Positions 53,926 through 64,000 are shown, numbered from the stretch's first letter. The stretch is 64,000 bases of DNA from Litchfieldella anticariensis FP35 = DSM 16096 (GCF_000409775.1 NZ_KE332388.1:258552-322551), one strand, 5' to 3'. The notes: generated by a model not told the origin, from the sequence alone. Numbers and translations are program-made.

Positions 53926-54621
53926 TCAGACGCTACTCATGCCCAGCGGCAAGAAGCCCAGATTGTTTTCCACCCGCTTGACACCGGGGGTATTCTCGGC
54001 GGCAACCTCCGCCGCACTCTTTTCATCCTGGGATTCCACCAGGCCCCATAGCTGCACGACGCCGTCCTGCACGATGACATTGACGCGATCGAACGTCAGC
54101 CCGGTGTTGTCGTTGATCTCCTTGAGGATAGCATCGCGGATTTCACGATCGTCCACCGTCATCTGGGCGCCGGCATCCGGGGTGGTTGCCACGAAGCCCC
54201 GCAGCAGGTTGGCGCGACTGACAATACCCACCAATCGACCATCGCGAACCACCGGTACGCGCTTGATATGGTGCTTCTCGAGCAGCGTCGCGATCTTGTA
54301 CAAGGGCTCATCCTCGCCCACTACCACCAACTCGGTAGTCATGATCTCGTGTGCCTTGCGACCATGGGTCTTGACGTAGTCGCTGGCCCGGCTCTCACCG
54401 GCAAAGATCGACCTCAACCACCATGACTGGCGCTTGTCGGTCTCGTTCTCCACGCGACGCATCAGATCGCCCTCGCTGACGATACCCAACACATTGTGGT
54501 CGGTATCGACCACCGGCACAGCACTGATACGGTGCTCGAGCAACAGTCGGGCGATCTCTCGCACCTCGGTATCGGGCGTTACCGTAATGACGTTGGGGGT
54601 CATGACGTCTACAGCTTGCAT
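53926..54621 (-). CDS. CBS-CBS-BON domain protein
   Basis: 231 residues from ATG 54621, with GGGAGA upstream; the frame continues to 54855 without a good site. Residues about 1-60 form the first CBS unit (MQAVDVMTPNVITVTPDTEV ... HRISAVPVVDTDHNVLGIVSEGDLMRR) and about 95-155 the second (AHEIMTTELVVVGEDEPLYK ... HIKRVPVVRDGRLVGIVSRANLLRG). A BON domain follows (DREIRDAILKEINDNTG ... VVQLWGLVESQDEKSAAEVAAENTPGVKRVENNL). Probably a nucleotide-sensing regulatory protein. Confidence 0.87.
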   Translation of the reverse strand: MQAVDVMTPNVITVTPDTEVREIARLLLEHRISAVPVVDTDHNVLGIVSEGDLMRRVENETDKRQSWWLRSIFAGESRASDYVKTHGRKAHEIMTTELVVVGEDEPLYKIATLLEKHHIKRVPVVRDGRLVGIVSRANLLRGFVATTPDAGAQMTVDDREIRDAILKEINDNTGLTFDRVNVIVQDGVVQLWGLVESQDEKSAAEVAAENTPGVKRVENNLGFLPLGMSSV

Positions 54622-54867
54622 GGCGATGTCTCCCGGTGATCGTCGCGACAAAGCGACCGGACAATGGCATGGGCAGCGCACGGCGGCGACCTCAATTCCG
54701 CTCCTGTTTATCAATCTAGCAAGACGTTCGACGATCCACCTTGATCGAGGACAGTTTTTTGAAGGAAAGGCGAAGTTTCGCCATTTCAAGTATTTGCCCT
54801 TTCCCAGTGCTCCCCGGTGACCTAGAGTGGAGAAAACGTCTTCATATTCGGACAAAGGGTGTGGTCT

Positions 54868-55470
54868 ATGGATTTTCAGTCGCGCACGTCAGAGAAGCCC
54901 GAGCCATCCCAGCGTAACCAGTGGTCGCTGTTCGCAAGAAACTTCTTCAAACACCCCAGGATGCTGGGTTCGATCATCCCGAGTTCCCCTTTTCTCGTCA
55001 GGCGGCTACTGGACCAGGTCGACTGGGCTCGTGCCCGTGTGATCGTCGAATACGGCCCCGGTGTGGGCACCATTACCCGCGAGATCCTACGCCGCATGCA
55101 TCCCGACGCGCTACTCGTGGTGGTGGAAACCAATCAGGACTTCGTGGCTTTCCTGCACGACTCTCTCCCCGATCCTCGGCTACAAGTGGTTCATGGTTCG
55201 GCAGCCGACATTTGCGATACTCTCGTCGAGCGCGAACTCGAGAGTGCCGATTACGTGATCGCGGGAATTCCCTTCAGCACCATGCCGACACCCATCTGTG
55301 AGGCGGTGCTGCGCAGCACCCATCAGGTACTATCCCCTAGCGGGGCCTTGCTGATCTATCAGTTCTCACCCAAGGTATTGCCGCATCTCCAGAATGTATT
55401 CTCGGAAGTCCGGCATGGTTTCGAGCCACTCAACGTTTTGCCGGCACAGCTCTATTACTGCGTGCCCTGA
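54868..55470 (+). CDS. Phospholipid N-methyltransferase-like SAM methyltransferase
   Basis: 200 residues from ATG 54868 with AGGGTG upstream. Opening RNQWSLFARNFFKHPRMLGSIIPSSPFLVRRLL and the SAM loop VIVEYGPGVGTITREIL resemble rhizobial-type PmtA and KsgA-like small methyltransferases. Later motifs are LLVVVETNQDF and ADYVIAGIPFSTMP. PmtA converts phosphatidylethanolamine to phosphatidylcholine at the inner membrane; that activity here is inference from similarity. Divergent from the CBS-BON gene. Confidence 0.75.
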   Translation: MDFQSRTSEKPEPSQRNQWSLFARNFFKHPRMLGSIIPSSPFLVRRLLDQVDWARARVIVEYGPGVGTITREILRRMHPDALLVVVETNQDFVAFLHDSLPDPRLQVVHGSAADICDTLVERELESADYVIAGIPFSTMPTPICEAVLRSTHQVLSPSGALLIYQFSPKVLPHLQNVFSEVRHGFEPLNVLPAQLYYCVP

Positions 55471-55485
55471 GAAACGCAACTGGCA

Positions 55486-56313
55486 TCACAACAGCTCGGC
55501 TAACAGAAACCGCTCGATTCTTTCCATCCGTTCACGATGCACCTCTGACCGGTCCATGAATGGATGATCATAGCTTTCTCCATCAATTACCGTAGCACCC
55601 CGCTTCTCGGCCTCGACACGCAGTTCACGGGTCATGCCGGCATTCAGCACCGAGTCCTGTTGACCGGTGATGACCAGCAGCCGGCTGGCATCGTCAGGGA
55701 GATGTTCGACCGGATCGATGCGGCGCGGACAGCCGAAAGGGGAAAAGCGGCTGGGGCTGGCATCGATCACCGCACGATCGAAATCGACACCGCTGCCAAT
55801 CACATTCATCATCACCGCCCCGCCCAGGGAAGTCCCATACAGCCGCGCGCTCGGATAGCGCTCGTTGAGCGCGGCGACAATCTCCTTGTAGTCCTCGATG
55901 ATGGCATTGATCCGTCGGCGTCCTTGTGAGTTGCCATAGCCACGATAGTCGAATACATAGGTATCGAAGCCGGCAGCGGCGAAATCGCCCAGATGCTGGA
56001 TCATCATGTCGGCTACCATGGCATTGCCCATGGCCATCAGTACGTAGCCACGCGGCTTGCCTTTCTCGCTCAGATTGTCGTAAGCAGCATAGCGGTAGCC
56101 GGCCAGTCGCTTATTGTCGCCCGTAACGAAGGTTGTCACTTCCACGTGCTCGAGCCCGGCTACCCGCGCCGGGTCGGGTGATGGCGCCATCCGGCTCCAC
56201 TGCCAGAAGCAGAAACGTTCCTTGATTACCCCGCATACGGTAGCCTCACGATCGACGGCTTGCGCCTGGGATGACAGGGCCAGAATGACGATCGCCATGA
56301 GAGCCCGGCTCAC
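55486..56313 (-). CDS. Alpha/beta hydrolase, exported
   Basis: 275 residues. A short signal peptide (MSRALMAIVILALSSQAQA) suggests a periplasmic location. The alpha/beta hydrolase fold is clear: FDTYVFDYRGYGNSQG (oxyanion region), nucleophile in LYGTSLGGAVM, acid at ITGQQDSVLN and His in SYDHPFMD. Cys pair in ATVCGVIKERFCFWQW may form a disulfide. The substrate is unknown. It starts 1 bp from the deoR stop, so it may be cotranscribed with deoR. Confidence 0.85.
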   Translation of the reverse strand: MSRALMAIVILALSSQAQAVDREATVCGVIKERFCFWQWSRMAPSPDPARVAGLEHVEVTTFVTGDNKRLAGYRYAAYDNLSEKGKPRGYVLMAMGNAMVADMMIQHLGDFAAAGFDTYVFDYRGYGNSQGRRRINAIIEDYKEIVAALNERYPSARLYGTSLGGAVMMNVIGSGVDFDRAVIDASPSRFSPFGCPRRIDPVEHLPDDASRLLVITGQQDSVLNAGMTRELRVEAEKRGATVIDGESYDHPFMDRSEVHRERMERIERFLLAELL

Positions 56314-57087
56314 TCAAGCCACCATGATGCGAGGCAACGTCGTGTCGTCCGATGGCCGGCGGCTCAAACGCTCGCCGACACCACCATTGGTGACGACGAC
56401 ATCGAATTCATCGAGCTGCGCGAAGTAAGCCGGACGAATGACGCCGAACTTGCTGTCGTCGGCAACCAGAATGCGCTTGCCGGCGGCTTCGATGGCTGCC
56501 CGCTTGGGAGCCACCTCATGGAAGTGGAAGCAGCTCACCCCTCGCTCGACATGGACTCCCGCCGCCGAAATGAACGCCTTGTTGATCCCCAACCGCTGAA
56601 TCGCCCCGGCCATGTCGTCACTGCCAAAAGACTGCGAGCTCGAATGATAGAGCCCGCCGAGCAGTACCAGTCGCACATGAGGTAACCGACTGACGGCATT
56701 GGCAACGTTCAGCGCGTAAGTCACCACCGTCAGTGTCTTGTCACCAGCCAGGGAAGACACCAATGGCATCAAGGTGGTGCCGCAATCGACGAACAGCGTG
56801 TCACCATCCTCGATGAAAGCTTCCGCACACTGACACAGGCGCTGCTTGGCCAGATAGTGGCTATCCCGTTGCTCATCAAGATTGTAGGCAGGGGCATATT
56901 GCGGGTTGTCGGCCATCACCAGCCGCCCACCAAGCAGTGTCATGGTCCCTTCACTTGCGACCACATCACGGCGAATGGTCATTTCCGAGACACCACACAG
57001 ACGTGCCGCTTCGGATAGATGAATGGTTCCACCGCGACTCAGGGCCTCCTGCAGACGCGCCAAGCGCATGGCGCTACGGCTGTTCAT
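56314..57087 (-). CDS. deoR: DeoR, deoxyribonucleoside operon repressor
   Basis: 257 residues. The HTH domain (IHLSEAARLCGVSEMTIRRDV) and sensor domain (GDTLFVDCGTTLMPLV, VVTYALNVANAVSRLPHVRLVLLGG, INKAFISAAGVHVERGVSCFHFHE, VADDSKFGVIRPAYFAQLDEFDVVVTN) follow the E. coli DeoR pattern closely, including AAGVHV-x-G-x-x-CF and SKFG. It should respond to deoxyribose-5-phosphate. It is divergent from the nupC-deo operon, and a matching operator lies in the gap. Confidence 0.93.
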   Translation of the reverse strand: MNSRSAMRLARLQEALSRGGTIHLSEAARLCGVSEMTIRRDVVASEGTMTLLGGRLVMADNPQYAPAYNLDEQRDSHYLAKQRLCQCAEAFIEDGDTLFVDCGTTLMPLVSSLAGDKTLTVVTYALNVANAVSRLPHVRLVLLGGLYHSSSQSFGSDDMAGAIQRLGINKAFISAAGVHVERGVSCFHFHEVAPKRAAIEAAGKRILVADDSKFGVIRPAYFAQLDEFDVVVTNGGVGERLSRRPSDDTTLPRIMVA

Positions 57088-57236
57088 GGCCTTGCCCTCT
57101 CATTTCGCTGCCCTCTCGACACAACCCTATGCCCATCAATTGCTTGCCTTTTCATGCTGCGCCACTCAACGGGGAATATCCACCCATGGGCAATACAAGG
57201 GATAGGCAGACCCGAATGCTTAGTCGAGCCACAAAA

Positions 57237-57267
57237 TGTTAGAAATATAACACTTGATGTTATATTT
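57237..57267. promoter_or_regulatory. DeoR operator
   Basis: TGTTAGAAATATAACA (57237-57252) agrees with the E. coli DeoR site TGTTAGAATTCTAACA at 14 of 16 positions, as I recall that site. A second inverted repeat, AAATATAACA and TGTTATATTT separated by CTTGA, spans 57243-57267. The region lies between divergent deoR and nupC. Confidence 0.75.
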
Positions 57268-57333
57268 TTCACTTCACAGAGATCGAGTGCCCGAGGCGAA
57301 CCGGGCAAACAATGACAAACAACGAGGTTCCCC

Positions 57334-58608
57334 ATGACCATCATCATGAGCTTGGTAGGGATGGCGACGCTGATCCTTATCGCCATCATCTTCTCCTACA
57401 ATCGGCGCGCCATTCGGCTGCGCACCGTGGCAGGCGCCTTCGCCATCCAGGCAGGCATCGGCGCTTTCGTGCTCTATGTGCCCTTCGGCCAGGCAGTACT
57501 CAAGGCCATTTCCGACGGGGTCAGTCAGGTGGTGGCCTACGCCAACGACGGTGTCGGCTTCCTGTTCGGTGGGCTGGTCGATAACGAACAGATAGGCTTC
57601 GTGTTCGCCATCAATGTCCTGCCGGTGATCATCTTCTTCTCGTCGCTGATCGCGGTGCTCTATTACCTGGGCATCATGCAGTGGATCATTCGCCTATTGG
57701 GTGGGGCGCTACAAAAGGCACTGGGCACCTCGCGCACCGAGTCGCTGTCGGCCACCGCCAATATCTTCGTTGGCCAGACCGAAGCCCCGCTGGTGGTACG
57801 CCCCTTTATCGCCAACATGACATCATCGCAACTGTTTGCCGTGATGTGTGGTGGCCTGGCGTCGGTGGCCGGCTCGGTACTGGCAGGTTATGCGGCGCTC
57901 GGCATTCCCATGGAGTACTTGGTCGCCGCCTCCTTCATGGCGGCACCTGGTGGTCTGTTGTTCGCCAAGCTGATCATGCCCGAAACCGATACCCCCGATG
58001 ACGACATCGCCCATGCCAGAGAGCGCATCGAGGAAGAAGACCATCCCACCAATGTGATCGATGCCGCAGCGGCCGGTGCCTCTTCAGGCCTCAGACTCGC
58101 GGCCAACGTGGGCGCCATGCTGTTGGCCTTCATTGGCCTGATCGCCTTGATCAACGGCATCCTGGGCGGTGTCGGCGGCTGGTTCGGCATGGAAAACCTG
58201 AGTCTCGAGATGCTGCTCGGTTGGCTGTTCGCCCCGCTGGCCTTCCTGCTTGGAATTCCTTGGGAGGAAGCGACACTGGCCGGCTCCTTCATCGGCCAGA
58301 AGCTGGTGGTCAACGAGTTCGTGGCCTACATCAACCTGGCCCCTTACATCGACGGTGAACAGATGGTGGCAGCGACCGGAGAGGCGATGACACCGCATAC
58401 CGCAGCGATACTCTCCTTCGCGCTGTGTGGCTTCGCCAACCTGTCATCCATCGCCATCCTGTTGGGCGGCCTGGGCAGCATCGCCCCCAGCCGCCGTCAC
58501 GATATCGCCCGTTATGGCATCAAGGCCGTACTGGCCGGGACGCTGTCCAACCTGATGTCGGCGACGATCGCCGGGTTCTTCATTGCCCTGACCGCCTCGG
58601 GCGGCTGA
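57334..58608 (+). CDS. nupC: Concentrative nucleoside transporter (NupC family)
   Basis: 424 residues, about ten helices. CNT hallmarks: [13 protein letters not shown]-type motif ([15 protein letters not shown]), [18 protein letters not shown], and the C-terminal NEFVAYINL and [13 protein letters not shown]. It imports nucleosides with a proton or sodium ion and feeds the deo enzymes downstream. GAGG precedes the ATG (57334; 57346 is a possible alternative). First gene of the operon behind the DeoR operator. Confidence 0.94.
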   Translation: MTIIMSLVGMATLILIAIIFSYNRRAIRLRTVAGAFAIQAGIGAFVLYVPFGQAVLKAISDGVSQVVAYANDGVGFLFGGLVDNEQIGFVFAINVLPVIIFFSSLIAVLYYLGIMQWIIRLLGGALQKALGTSRTESLSATANIFVGQTEAPLVVRPFIANMTSSQLFAVMCGGLASVAGSVLAGYAALGIPMEYLVAASFMAAPGGLLFAKLIMPETDTPDDDIAHARERIEEEDHPTNVIDAAAAGASSGLRLAANVGAMLLAFIGLIALINGILGGVGGWFGMENLSLEMLLGWLFAPLAFLLGIPWEEATLAGSFIGQKLVVNEFVAYINLAPYIDGEQMVAATGEAMTPHTAAILSFALCGFANLSSIAILLGGLGSIAPSRRHDIARYGIKAVLAGTLSNLMSATIAGFFIALTASGG

Positions 58609-58660
58609 CACTTGATACATCACCCCACTCACGCCAAGCTCATTAACAGTGGTAACAGCC

Positions 58661-59437
58661 ATGACCGATTTGCAGCATGCCGCACGCCAGGCCCTGGCGA
58701 TGATGGATCTGACCAGCCTCAACGACGACGACAGCGATGCGCGTATCGTTGCACTGTGTCGCCAGGCGAAAACACCAGTGGGCTCTCCCGCTGCGATCTG
58801 CATCTATCCGCCATTCATTGCCAGGGCGCGGAGCGAACTCGAGTTGCTGGGGCTCGGCGGTATTGTAAAAATCGCCACCGTCACCAATTTTCCTCACGGT
58901 GATGACGACATCGACCAGGCCGTCCACGAGACGCGCGAAGCCGTGGCCTTGGGCGCCGATGAGATCGACGTGGTCTTCCCCTATCATGCGTTGATGGCTG
59001 GCGATACGACCATGGGCCAAGCGTTGGTCGAGGCCTGTAAGGCGGCCTGTGGCGGGCGCCCGCTCAAGGTGATTCTGGAAACCGGTGAATTGAAACAACC
59101 CAAGTTGATCCGCCAGGCCAGCGAGCTGGCCATCGCCGGTGGCGCCGACTTCCTCAAGACTTCCACCGGCAAGGTCGAGGTCAACGCGACCCTGGAGGCT
59201 GCCGAGATCATGCTGAGCACTATCCGCGACAGTGGCCGAGACGTCGGCTTCAAAGCCGCCGGTGGCGTGCGCACCGCCGAGGAGGCCAAGGCCTATCTCG
59301 ACCTCGCCACCCGGCTGATGGGAGAAACCTGGCTCACCCCGGCACACTTCCGCTTTGGTGCCTCGGGACTACTTGGCAACCTGCTCGCCACTCTAGGAGT
59401 CGAAGCGGGTACGCGCCCGACATCGGGAGGCTACTGA
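58661..59437 (+). CDS. deoC: Deoxyribose-phosphate aldolase
   Basis: 258 residues, with the Schiff-base Lys in [11 protein letters not shown], and [14 protein letters not shown] and [15 protein letters not shown] as other family motifs. It splits 2-deoxyribose-5-phosphate to glyceraldehyde-3-phosphate and acetaldehyde. The DeoR effector is its substrate. ATG at 58661 is chosen; a GTG at 58649 is less likely. The stop overlaps the deoA start. Confidence 0.95.
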   Translation: MTDLQHAARQALAMMDLTSLNDDDSDARIVALCRQAKTPVGSPAAICIYPPFIARARSELELLGLGGIVKIATVTNFPHGDDDIDQAVHETREAVALGADEIDVVFPYHALMAGDTTMGQALVEACKAACGGRPLKVILETGELKQPKLIRQASELAIAGGADFLKTSTGKVEVNATLEAAEIMLSTIRDSGRDVGFKAAGGVRTAEEAKAYLDLATRLMGETWLTPAHFRFGASGLLGNLLATLGVEAGTRPTSGGY

Positions 59438-60780
59438 TGTTGCCGCAGGAGATCATTCGCCGTAAACGCGACGGCCAGGTGCTCAGCGGCGAGCAGATCC
59501 GCCAATTCGTCGCCGGCATTGCCGATGACAGCATTGGCGACGGCCAGATCGGCGCCTTCGCCATGGCAGTATTCCTCAACGGCATGAATGCTGACGAAGC
59601 AGTGGCGCTGACCACGACTATCCGCGACTCCGGCGAAGTGCTCGATTGGCGCGGGCTAGACCTGCCTGGCCCGGTACTCGACAAGCACTCCACTGGTGGT
59701 GTGGGCGATGTGGTATCGCTAGTGCTCGGCCCCTGGGTCGCCGCCTGTGGCGGCCACGTACCGATGATCTCCGGGCGTGGCCTGGGTCATACCGGCGGCA
59801 CCCTCGACAAGCTGGAGTCGATTCCCGGTTATGATGTCTCACCGGACAACGCCACCTTCCGCCGCCTGGTCAGAGATGCCGGAGTGGCGATCATCGGCCA
59901 GACCGGTAACCTGGCCACCGCTGACAAGCGCTTTTATAGCATTCGTGACGTCACCGCCACCGTGGAGTCCATTCCCCTGATCGTGGCCTCGATCCTTGGC
60001 AAGAAACTGGCCTGTGGCCTCGAGGCACTGGTCATGGATGTCAAGGCCGGTAGCGGCGCTTTCATGCCTACCGATGCCGCCTCACGAGAATTGGCCGAGG
60101 CCATCGTCACTGTCGCCAATGGTGCCGGCACCCCAACCACGGCACTGCTAACCGACATGAACCAGGTGCTGGCAAGCTGTGCCGGCAACGCCCTGGAAGT
60201 CCACGAGGCCACAACGCTACTGACCGGTGAACGTCATGACGGGCGCCTGTTCGAAGTCACTCGCACACTGGCGGTCGAGATGCTGCTTGCGGGAGGGTTG
60301 GCTGATTCACGCGAAGCGGCACTCGAACGGCTCGATTCGGCACTAAGTTCTGGCGCTGCCGCTGAACGTTTCGAGCGCATGGTCGCTGGGCTCGGAGGGC
60401 CTGGGGACTTTCTCGCTCACCGTGAACGCTATTTACCCCAGGCACCCATCGTGCGCGCGGTGCATGCCAACCAGCCAGGACATGTCCAAGCCATGGACAC
60501 TCGGGCACTGGGCATGGCGGTAGTCGAACTCGGCGGCGGCCGCCTGAAGTCCGGTGCCACCATCGACCACGCCGTAGGGTTGGCTCACGTCGCTGCCATT
60601 GGAGAGGCCGTGGACAGCGAACGGCCACTAGCGTTGGTGCATGCCCGCACCGAAGCCGATGCCGAGCGTGCTGCCCAACAGATACATGACACCTTCGTCA
60701 TCAGCGATTCCAGGGCAACGCCCCCGACTCTGGTTCACGATGTAATTCGTCCTATTACCCATGCTGGGGAGGCCATATGA
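59437..60780 (+). CDS. deoA: Thymidine phosphorylase
   Basis: 447 residues. Family motif [51 protein letters not shown] (described by its ends) is intact, with the phosphate- and pyrimidine-binding residues. KAGSGAFMP follows. It phosphorolyses thymidine to thymine and deoxyribose-1-phosphate. Its ATG overlaps the deoC stop and its own stop overlaps the deoB start (ATGA). Confidence 0.96.
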   Translation: MLPQEIIRRKRDGQVLSGEQIRQFVAGIADDSIGDGQIGAFAMAVFLNGMNADEAVALTTTIRDSGEVLDWRGLDLPGPVLDKHSTGGVGDVVSLVLGPWVAACGGHVPMISGRGLGHTGGTLDKLESIPGYDVSPDNATFRRLVRDAGVAIIGQTGNLATADKRFYSIRDVTATVESIPLIVASILGKKLACGLEALVMDVKAGSGAFMPTDAASRELAEAIVTVANGAGTPTTALLTDMNQVLASCAGNALEVHEATTLLTGERHDGRLFEVTRTLAVEMLLAGGLADSREAALERLDSALSSGAAAERFERMVAGLGGPGDFLAHRERYLPQAPIVRAVHANQPGHVQAMDTRALGMAVVELGGGRLKSGATIDHAVGLAHVAAIGEAVDSERPLALVHARTEADAERAAQQIHDTFVISDSRATPPTLVHDVIRPITHAGEAI

Positions 60781-61994
60781 AACGTGCCATCGTTCTGGTT
60801 TTGGACTCCTTTGGCATCGGCGCCACACCGGATGCCGAGGCTTTCGGTGATGCCGGAGCCGATACTCTGGGTCATATCGCTGAGACTTGTGCTCGGGGGG
60901 AAGCCGACATTGGCAGACAAGGCCCACTTTCGCTGCCCAACCTGGCCAGTCTGGGGCTTTTTCATGCCCACCATGCGAGCACTGGTAGCTGGGCACCAGG
61001 GGTTGAGGTACCGGCCACCATCAATGGTGCTTATGGCCATGCCCGCGAACTTTCCTCGGGCAAGGACACCCCCTCTGGCCACTGGGAGATCGCGGGAGTA
61101 CCGGTGCTGTTCGAATGGGGCTATTTCAAGGACAAGGAGGCGAGCTTTCCGCCCGAGTTGCTCGACGCACTGATTCGAGAAGCCGAACTGCCCGGGTTAC
61201 TTGGCAATTGTCATGCTTCGGGTACCACGATCATCGAACGTCTCGGCGAAGAGCATGTGCACAGCGGCAAGCCAATCGTCTATACCTCCGCAGACTCGGT
61301 ATTCCAGATAGCCGCGCATGAAGATACCTTTGGTCTCGAGCGCCTCTATCGGCTATGCGAGATCGCTCGGCGCCTACTCGAGCCTTACAATATCGGGCGG
61401 GTAATCGCTCGCCCCTTTACCGGGGAGAACGCCACGAGTTTCTCGCGGACCGCCAATCGGCGCGACTATTCGGTGGAACCGCCCTCACCCACGGTGTTGC
61501 AAAAGCTCGTCGACGAAAAAGGCGGTGACGTAGTGTCGATCGGCAAGATCGCCGACATCTACGCTCACTGCGGCATCACTCGAAAGGTCAAGGCCAGCGG
61601 CCACGACGCCCTGTTCGACGCCACCCTCGACGCCTTCGAGCAAGCCGGCGACAACACCCTGGTCATGACCAACTTCGTCGACTTCGATATGGTCTACGGC
61701 CATCGCCGCGATATCGCCGGCTACGCCGCGGCACTGGAAGCCTTCGATGCACGCCTGCCGGAGTTGCTGGAACGCCTCGCACCAACCGATCTACTGATCA
61801 TCACCGCCGACCATGGCTGCGACCCAACCTGGCACGGCAGCGATCATACGCGGGAACATATTCCAGTATTGGCCATTGGCGGCGGGCTGCAGCCTGGTTC
61901 ATTGGGCATGCGCGAGACCTTCGCCGATATCGGCCAGTCGCTGGCCAACCACTTCGCACTGAGCTCCATGGACTACGGCTGCAGTTTTTTGTGA
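60777..61994 (+). CDS. deoB: Phosphopentomutase
   Basis: 405 residues. Alkaline-phosphatase-fold features: [40 protein letters not shown] with the catalytic Thr, [15 protein letters not shown] and [22 protein letters not shown] with metal ligands. It interconverts (deoxy)ribose-1- and 5-phosphate, linking DeoA and DeoD to DeoC. Confidence 0.96.
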   Translation: MKRAIVLVLDSFGIGATPDAEAFGDAGADTLGHIAETCARGEADIGRQGPLSLPNLASLGLFHAHHASTGSWAPGVEVPATINGAYGHARELSSGKDTPSGHWEIAGVPVLFEWGYFKDKEASFPPELLDALIREAELPGLLGNCHASGTTIIERLGEEHVHSGKPIVYTSADSVFQIAAHEDTFGLERLYRLCEIARRLLEPYNIGRVIARPFTGENATSFSRTANRRDYSVEPPSPTVLQKLVDEKGGDVVSIGKIADIYAHCGITRKVKASGHDALFDATLDAFEQAGDNTLVMTNFVDFDMVYGHRRDIAGYAAALEAFDARLPELLERLAPTDLLIITADHGCDPTWHGSDHTREHIPVLAIGGGLQPGSLGMRETFADIGQSLANHFALSSMDYGCSFL

Positions 61995-62031
61995 CACGAC
62001 CCATTACTCAATCGACAGGAGTCAGTTTCCC

Positions 62032-62766
62032 ATGGCGACGCCACATATTCAGGCAGATAAAGGCGATTTTGCCGATACCGTGTTGATGCCTGGCGACCCA
62101 CTACGCGCACAGTTCATCGCCGACACCTTTCTGACCGATGTCCGGGAAGTCAACCGGGTCCGCAACATGCTGGGCTTCACCGGCCGCTATCAGGGTCGCA
62201 AGATCTCGGTGATGGGCCACGGCATGGGCATTCCCTCAGTGTCCATCTATGCCAAGGAATTGATCACCGACTACGACGTCAAGACATTGATTCGTGTCGG
62301 TTCTTGCGGTGCGGTGCGCGACGATGTCAAGGTCCGCGACGTGGTAATTGGACTCGGTGCCAGCACCGATTCCAAGGTCAACCGCACGCGCTTCATGGGT
62401 CACGATTTCGCCGCCATTGCCGATTTCGACCTGGTCAGCCATGCGGTCAGCGTGGCCCGGGAGAGGCACATTCCACTCAAGGTCGGCAACCTGTTCTCGG
62501 CCGATTTGTTCTATTCGCCACAGCACGAGTTGTTCGAACTCATGAAGCGCTATGGCATCGTCGGCGTCGAGATGGAAGCTGCCGGACTATATGGCGTAGC
62601 AGCGGAATACGGTGCCCGCGCGATGACCATCTGCACGGTGTCCGACCATATCCTGCGTGGCGAAGCACTGAGCTCGGACGAACGCCAGAATACGTTCAAC
62701 GAGATGATGGAAGTGACGTTTGAAGCGATACTGCGTGACGATTCCACCAGTCGCAGCAAGGGTTGA
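62032..62766 (+). CDS. deoD: Purine nucleoside phosphorylase, hexameric DeoD type
   Basis: 244 residues. DeoD motifs: [40 protein letters not shown] and [18 protein letters not shown], and [16 protein letters not shown] with the catalytic Asp. It splits purine (deoxy)nucleosides with phosphate. AGGAG precedes the ATG. Part of the nucleoside salvage operon. Confidence 0.95.
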   Translation: MATPHIQADKGDFADTVLMPGDPLRAQFIADTFLTDVREVNRVRNMLGFTGRYQGRKISVMGHGMGIPSVSIYAKELITDYDVKTLIRVGSCGAVRDDVKVRDVVIGLGASTDSKVNRTRFMGHDFAAIADFDLVSHAVSVARERHIPLKVGNLFSADLFYSPQHELFELMKRYGIVGVEMEAAGLYGVAAEYGARAMTICTVSDHILRGEALSSDERQNTFNEMMEVTFEAILRDDSTSRSKG

Positions 62767-62769
62767 CCC

Positions 62770-63195
62770 ATGACATACCCGATCCCCAACGACATTCGCC
62801 AACGGCTTCTCGCCGTACGCGACAACGCCTACGTGCCCTACTCCCATCATCCGGTAGGCGCGGCATTGGAAAGTGGCAACGGCCAGATCTTCTATGGCTG
62901 CAACGTGGAAATCGCCAACTACAAGGGGTTGTGTGCCGAAGCCTCGGCCATCGCCGCCATGGTGTCCAGCGGCCAACAAACCATCACGGCACTTTACGTG
63001 ATCGGCCCTGGCGAGCACCTATGCACGCCATGCGGCGATTGCCGCCAACGAATCCGCGAATTCGCCTCGCCGGAGACGCAAATCCATGTGCTCGATGCAC
63101 AGGGCGAATGGCTCAAGAGCTATAGCATGGACGAACTGCTGCCTGACTCCTTCGGGCCTGAGAACCTCGGCCAGTCCTCGCCAATGCGACCTTGA
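62770..63195 (+). CDS. cdd: Cytidine deaminase
   Basis: 141 residues, homotetrameric-length. Zinc motifs CAEASA (after NYKGLCAEASAIAAMV) and PCGDCRQRIREF are intact, and NAYVPYSHHPVGAAL opens the fold. It deaminates cytidine and deoxycytidine to uridine forms that the other enzymes can use. Three bases separate it from deoD. It is the last gene of the operon seen here. Confidence 0.95.
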   Translation: MTYPIPNDIRQRLLAVRDNAYVPYSHHPVGAALESGNGQIFYGCNVEIANYKGLCAEASAIAAMVSSGQQTITALYVIGPGEHLCTPCGDCRQRIREFASPETQIHVLDAQGEWLKSYSMDELLPDSFGPENLGQSSPMRP

Positions 63196-63345
63196 GACGA
63201 CAGGCGCTATCGCCCCCTCCTGCTCCCGTCCTAAAGCCCGGCCAGAGAACGCCGATACTTTATGGGACTTGCCTTCGTTCTCCGGCGGGGCGACCATTGC
63301 TAGCGCTAGCCACAACAACAGAGATACCTGTCGCGGAGCCAGGGA

Positions 63346-64000
63346 ATGCCCATCGCTCGGTTTTCACCCTTCGAACTGCTGCTATTGAAGAGCCGCAACC
63401 AGGCCGACACCGCGGGCCTGTTGCTGTTGGCTTGGGTGTTGGCCAGCAAGGGACATCTTGCCGATGCCGACCGACGGCGCCTGACTGAACTGGCACGTGA
63501 TTTCCGGCATGGTCATGAGCTCGAGCCAATCATCGAGATCGCCGCACAGCAGGATCTAGGCGCCATTCAACTGGCTGCCGAGGTAATGCAAAAGGACTGC
63601 TGCGGCGAACAGGCCTACCCCTTCCTGCGCCAGGTCATCGCCCTGGCGGTGGCCGACGGCAAGTTGGCGAGCGCTCACCACCATATCCTGCGCTTTCTGG
63701 CCGATCTGCTGGGCGTTTCGCCTTCCGAGTTCGCTCAGTTGTTTGCTGAAGTCGCCGGCAAGGAGTTTGCCAATCCCGACGATCCCAGCCGCACCGGCTA
63801 CTGGCAAGCCAAGGAGCGTCATCGCCAACAGCAGGAGCACCAGCAGCAAGAACGCCAGCGCAGCCAAGACCGGCACTCTCGTGAACGGCACTCTCATGAG
63901 CGATACTCTTCCGGTCAACAGCATCACCAGCGCTCGGGAACGGGCGGCTCCCAGCGACAGCATCGCCACCACTCGACACAAGAGCCACCACCCGGTGACC
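63346..64000 (+). CDS. TerB/DjlA-like protein, cut by right edge
   Basis: 218 codons are open to the window end. Residues about 5-145 form a TerB-like helical domain in two halves (NQADTAGLLLLAWVLASKGHLADADRRRL ... YPFLRQVIALAVADGKLASAHHHILRFLADLLGVSPSEFAQLF). A His/Gln/Arg-rich linker follows (HRQQQEHQQQERQRSQ ...). This order, TerB then linker then a J domain, occurs in DjlA co-chaperones; the J domain would lie past the edge and is not seen. GGAG lies upstream of the ATG. Confidence 0.65.
   Translation, partial: MPIARFSPFELLLLKSRNQADTAGLLLLAWVLASKGHLADADRRRLTELARDFRHGHELEPIIEIAAQQDLGAIQLAAEVMQKDCCGEQAYPFLRQVIALAVADGKLASAHHHILRFLADLLGVSPSEFAQLFAEVAGKEFANPDDPSRTGYWQAKERHRQQQEHQQQERQRSQDRHSRERHSHERYSSGQQHHQRSGTGGSQRQHRHHSTQEPPPGD

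Overview
This window reads as chromosomal DNA of a marine or halophilic gammaproteobacterium, most likely of the Halomonas/Chromohalobacter group. GC content looks close to 60% by eye. The content fits that group: a cyoABCDE oxidase operon, a deo operon, opgGH, a TPP-riboswitch-controlled thiC, tripartite carboxylate (TctABC) transport, DUF6482 and DUF4282 proteins. No rRNA, tRNA, CRISPR array, prophage or intact insertion sequence was recognised. Species-level placement is inference.

Layout. 1-3430: a metallophosphatase cut by the left edge, a small unknown gene, and a divergent ampR / class A beta-lactamase pair. 3435-9069: a TctABC uptake system, an NAD(P)-dependent SAF-domain oxidoreductase and a GntR/FCD regulator, with four near-identical 10-bp palindromes around and inside the oxidoreductase gene. 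9170-13681: two regulator/target pairs (LysR with a medium-chain oxidoreductase; AraC with a NepI-like exporter). 13685-24069: mixed housekeeping and envelope genes (K+ channel, CBS protein, SleB-type hydrolase, transporters, enoyl-CoA hydratase and 3-hydroxyacyl-CoA dehydrogenase). 24076-32462: envelope and glycan genes (lipid A acyltransferase, ManC/AlgA, YceI, a sulfatase-fold membrane enzyme divergent from opgGH).

32466-39663 is the most interesting part. It groups a 56-residue small gene, a creatininase-family amidohydrolase, a GTP cyclohydrolase II with a degenerate N-terminal domain, a RibD reductase without deaminase, and a four-gene operon with ATGA overlaps (dehydrogenase, divergent PTPS/QueD homologue, GT4 glycosyltransferase, methyltransferase), then a divergent CDP-alcohol phosphatidyltransferase. 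Together they look like a pathway from GTP to a reduced, methylated, glycosylated and possibly lipid-linked pyrimidine or pteridine. I know of no described product for this set.

39733-48631: TPP riboswitch and thiC, a higBA toxin-antitoxin pair, a sorbosone-type dehydrogenase, an outer-membrane barrel, DUF6482, a decayed EamA transporter remnant, an L,D-transpeptidase, a class V aminotransferase and a Yip1 protein. 48774-53534: cyoABCDE on the minus strand. 53926-57087: a CBS-BON protein, a phospholipid-methyltransferase-like protein, an alpha/beta hydrolase and DeoR. 57334-63195: nupC-deoC-deoA-deoB-deoD-cdd, a complete nucleoside uptake and salvage operon with a DeoR-type operator in front. 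The window ends inside a TerB/DjlA-like gene.
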